Assembly (NCBI GenBank): GCA_030620095.1
Contig: JAUTXW010000143.1
Location: 1,344,501 to 1,408,500 of the forward strand
Direction of reading: 5' to 3'
From: Kuschelorhynchus macadamiae
Taxonomy: Eukaryota; Arthropoda; Insecta; Coleoptera; Curculionidae
DNA length: 64,000 bases
In this document: positions 62,180-64,000 of the stretch, piece by piece
Layout of the letters: each line of letters begins with the position of its first letter
How positions within the stretch are numbered: position 1 is the first letter of the stretch
Notes under the pieces: model-generated
What the model saw: only the letters and a program-made list of their open reading frames with translations
Database searches by the model: none
What the model was told of the DNA's origin: nothing
Made by a program: the position numbers and the translations under genes

Positions 62180-62705
62180 ATATCTTACTGTCTATTAGTT
62201 TAGCACAGACTTCACAGAGTAAGCCAGATTAAATAAAATATTATTTTTTACTTTTTAGTGCATTTTTTTAAGTAGGTTTTATTATGAAATTTTTTATTTC
62301 ATCCTTTTTAGTTTTATTTATACAAGTTTCATTGTAAATATCAAATTTAACAAATAGCACCTAAGTCCATTGCATATTATGTAACATGACAGTATAAAAA
62401 TATGTCTTATTATACAATATACAATGGTAACATACATACTTCTTCTTCCTGACAGAATGATGAACGCATTAGTGAACGCATATATTATTTAATATAATAT
62501 CGTGTAAACCTTTCAAAATGAAGCAATTCCGCCATATTAACATTTTTCAATATGCTTGCTCTAAGACCACTCGACATCCTGAATATTTCTTGAAAATTTC
62601 ATCTAAATTGGTCAAACCATCGAGGAGTAATCGATGTGCATACATAAAAAAATACATAAAATCGAACTGTTAACCTCTTTCTTTTTTGAAATCGGTTAAG
62701 AAGCG
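62180..62705. repeat. Interspersed retroelement-like 3' region, second copy
   Basis: Parallels parts of 37784-38850: 'tttttagtgcatttttttaa' with 'gtaggttttatt', then 'ttgaaaatttcatctaaatt', 'ggtcaaaccatcgaggagta', and the ending 'aacctctttcttttttgaaa' with 'tcggttaag'. This last phrase series is a common insect LINE-related 3' end. Non-coding. Confidence 0.6.
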
Positions 62706-64000
62706 ACTAGTTCAAGTCAAATTGGATGACATGAGAAATTAGTTATATCTGGAGGTATCCGTATATAAAGGTATATGATGTACAGAAAAATCATACTTTT
62801 TATTTAATATTTCAACTGTTAATTCCAGAAAAAATATGTGAAATTGGGTGTAAGTGTTTAATATATTCGAGAAAGATATAATGTAAAATATATTAAAACA
62901 GCATATGAAATTGTTACAAAGAAGAGCTATCGATATAATTTAGTTTAACCTCACAGAAAAAACGAATACATACAAAGTTATATAAACTATTGTTCAATTG
63001 AAAAGCACCCCTAATTTTTTGGTATTTTCCAAGTCATCATAACTTAGCTATCGGAATGCGGTTTTTTGCATTTATTAGGCTTTTTTTTTCAGATAAAAAA
63101 ATTATGTTCTTATTTATCTAATATTTTCAAAATTGGTATGAAGAGGGTATGTAACAAAACTGTGTTATTTACTAAAAATTTCTTAATTATATTTTTGATG
63201 TATAATTAATTGATATGATATACGACAGAGAGTAATTTCTCAAAATTTTGACATAGATTTTGTTTTAAGAAACGGCATTTTTTTTTTGGAAAACCATGCA
63301 ATTTTTCGATTAATACTTCTCAAGTCTGACAGGTTTTCACAAGGTCGAAATTGATTATATGTTTTTTACGCCTTATATAAGTATGCCTAAAAATATATTA
63401 TAATTTATTATTAATCGCCCATTCAGCCAAACTTCGGGGCCGTGGGAAATGCAATTGTATGCCTTGTAGCTTCAAATTATTTACTTACCTGGATTTGCAT
63501 TTATCTTTCGACTTTCCTATTTTAAAATGATAAAACTGTTCTGGTTTAAGGATCATTAAGGAATACCCTGAGAAGATTTTTTTTTAGTTTTTTTGGAAAA
63601 AGTCACTCTAGGCGGAGGTAGGATTTTTTCTTAAACATAAATATGCATTTTTACTTCAAAACACTAAAAAAAGATAATTAGTATAAACAAATTAGAAGGT
63701 TTTAATATAGACTTTATATAAAATAAAAAATATTCAGGGTGATCCAAAAAACACGATAAATGTTTCTGTTTCTAAATATAAAGGAGTTTAGGGCTAAAGT
63801 GGACGACAGCTCTAATACCTGCGCCACAATTAGATCCTGGCGATCCAGCATCATTGTCTATAAGAATGAGCTGGTCATTAAAATTATAAGTAAAAGCACA
63901 ACATTATTTAACATACACTTATTCCTGTGAAAATCGGCATTGATAGTCCCTTCCACCCCATATTTTTATTAGTTTTACACGGACGTTACTAAACTGTTAA
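62706..64000. other. Unassigned AT-rich sequence
   Basis: No supported gene. The phrase 'cagggtgatccaaaaaacac' at 63736 resembles the ends of ACAGGGTG-type repeats, but I could not find a partner end with confidence. Confidence 0.4.

Overview
The window looks like repeat-dense, non-genic DNA from a large, AT-rich animal genome, most probably an insect and possibly a beetle. The base composition is strongly AT-rich, long (AT)n tracts are common, and the mobile-element mix (pogo with a PHD finger, DUF4817-type mariner, hAT, Jockey/CR1-like, R4/Dong-like, DIRS and Penelope elements) is typical of arthropods. The species cannot be fixed from the sequence alone. I found no intact host gene. Every protein-coding stretch I can recognise belongs to a mobile element, and nearly all are broken by frameshifts, stops or deletions.

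Layout. 0-9.5 kb: copies of a high-copy repeat built of ~120-135 bp monomers, two long (AT)n tracts, a Penelope GIY-YIG scrap, a tRNA-like scrap and a LINE 3' end. 9.56-12.14 kb: a pogo-like DNA transposon with 25-bp terminal inverted repeats (TIRs), TA target duplication, DDE remnants and a C-terminal PHD finger. 13.96-15.95 kb: a mariner-like element with unusually long (~230 bp) inverted repeats. 17.8-21.95 kb: a Jockey/CR1-like LINE split by a 2749-bp DNA transposon (18058-20806) with 25-bp TIRs and a 4-bp AATT target duplication. Its protein resembles the poorly characterised DUF7869-type family of invertebrates, and the matching unoccupied site lies in a second LINE copy at 45.2 kb. 22-29 kb: more of the monomeric repeat, a 330-bp tandem unit with (AT)n, and a 434-bp tandem unit. 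29-32 kb: two short non-autonomous hAT elements (one with a perfect 8-bp target duplication) and a hAT transposase remnant.

33.8-38.8 kb: an 85-bp tandem duplication, a LINE RNase H scrap, and a 1.2-kb non-autonomous element with a 6-bp target duplication. 40.1-44.1 kb: two different R4/Dong-like LINEs with restriction-like endonuclease domains lie head to head, bounded by TAA/TTA microsatellite. 45-47.85 kb: second LINE copy, interrupted in its 3' UTR by the monomeric repeat. 49.0-53.8 kb: a DIRS-type tyrosine-recombinase retrotransposon with inverted terminal repeats. 57.2-61.5 kb: a recently inserted Penelope-like element with three pseudo-LTRs, an inverted partial copy and a hammerhead-like motif. 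The last 2.5 kb holds repeats only.

The elements do not form a pathway; they are independent insertions, several nested. The best candidate for something under-described is the DUF7869-type transposon, because the nested insertion gives exact ends and target duplication for a protein family that usually appears as 'uncharacterized protein'.
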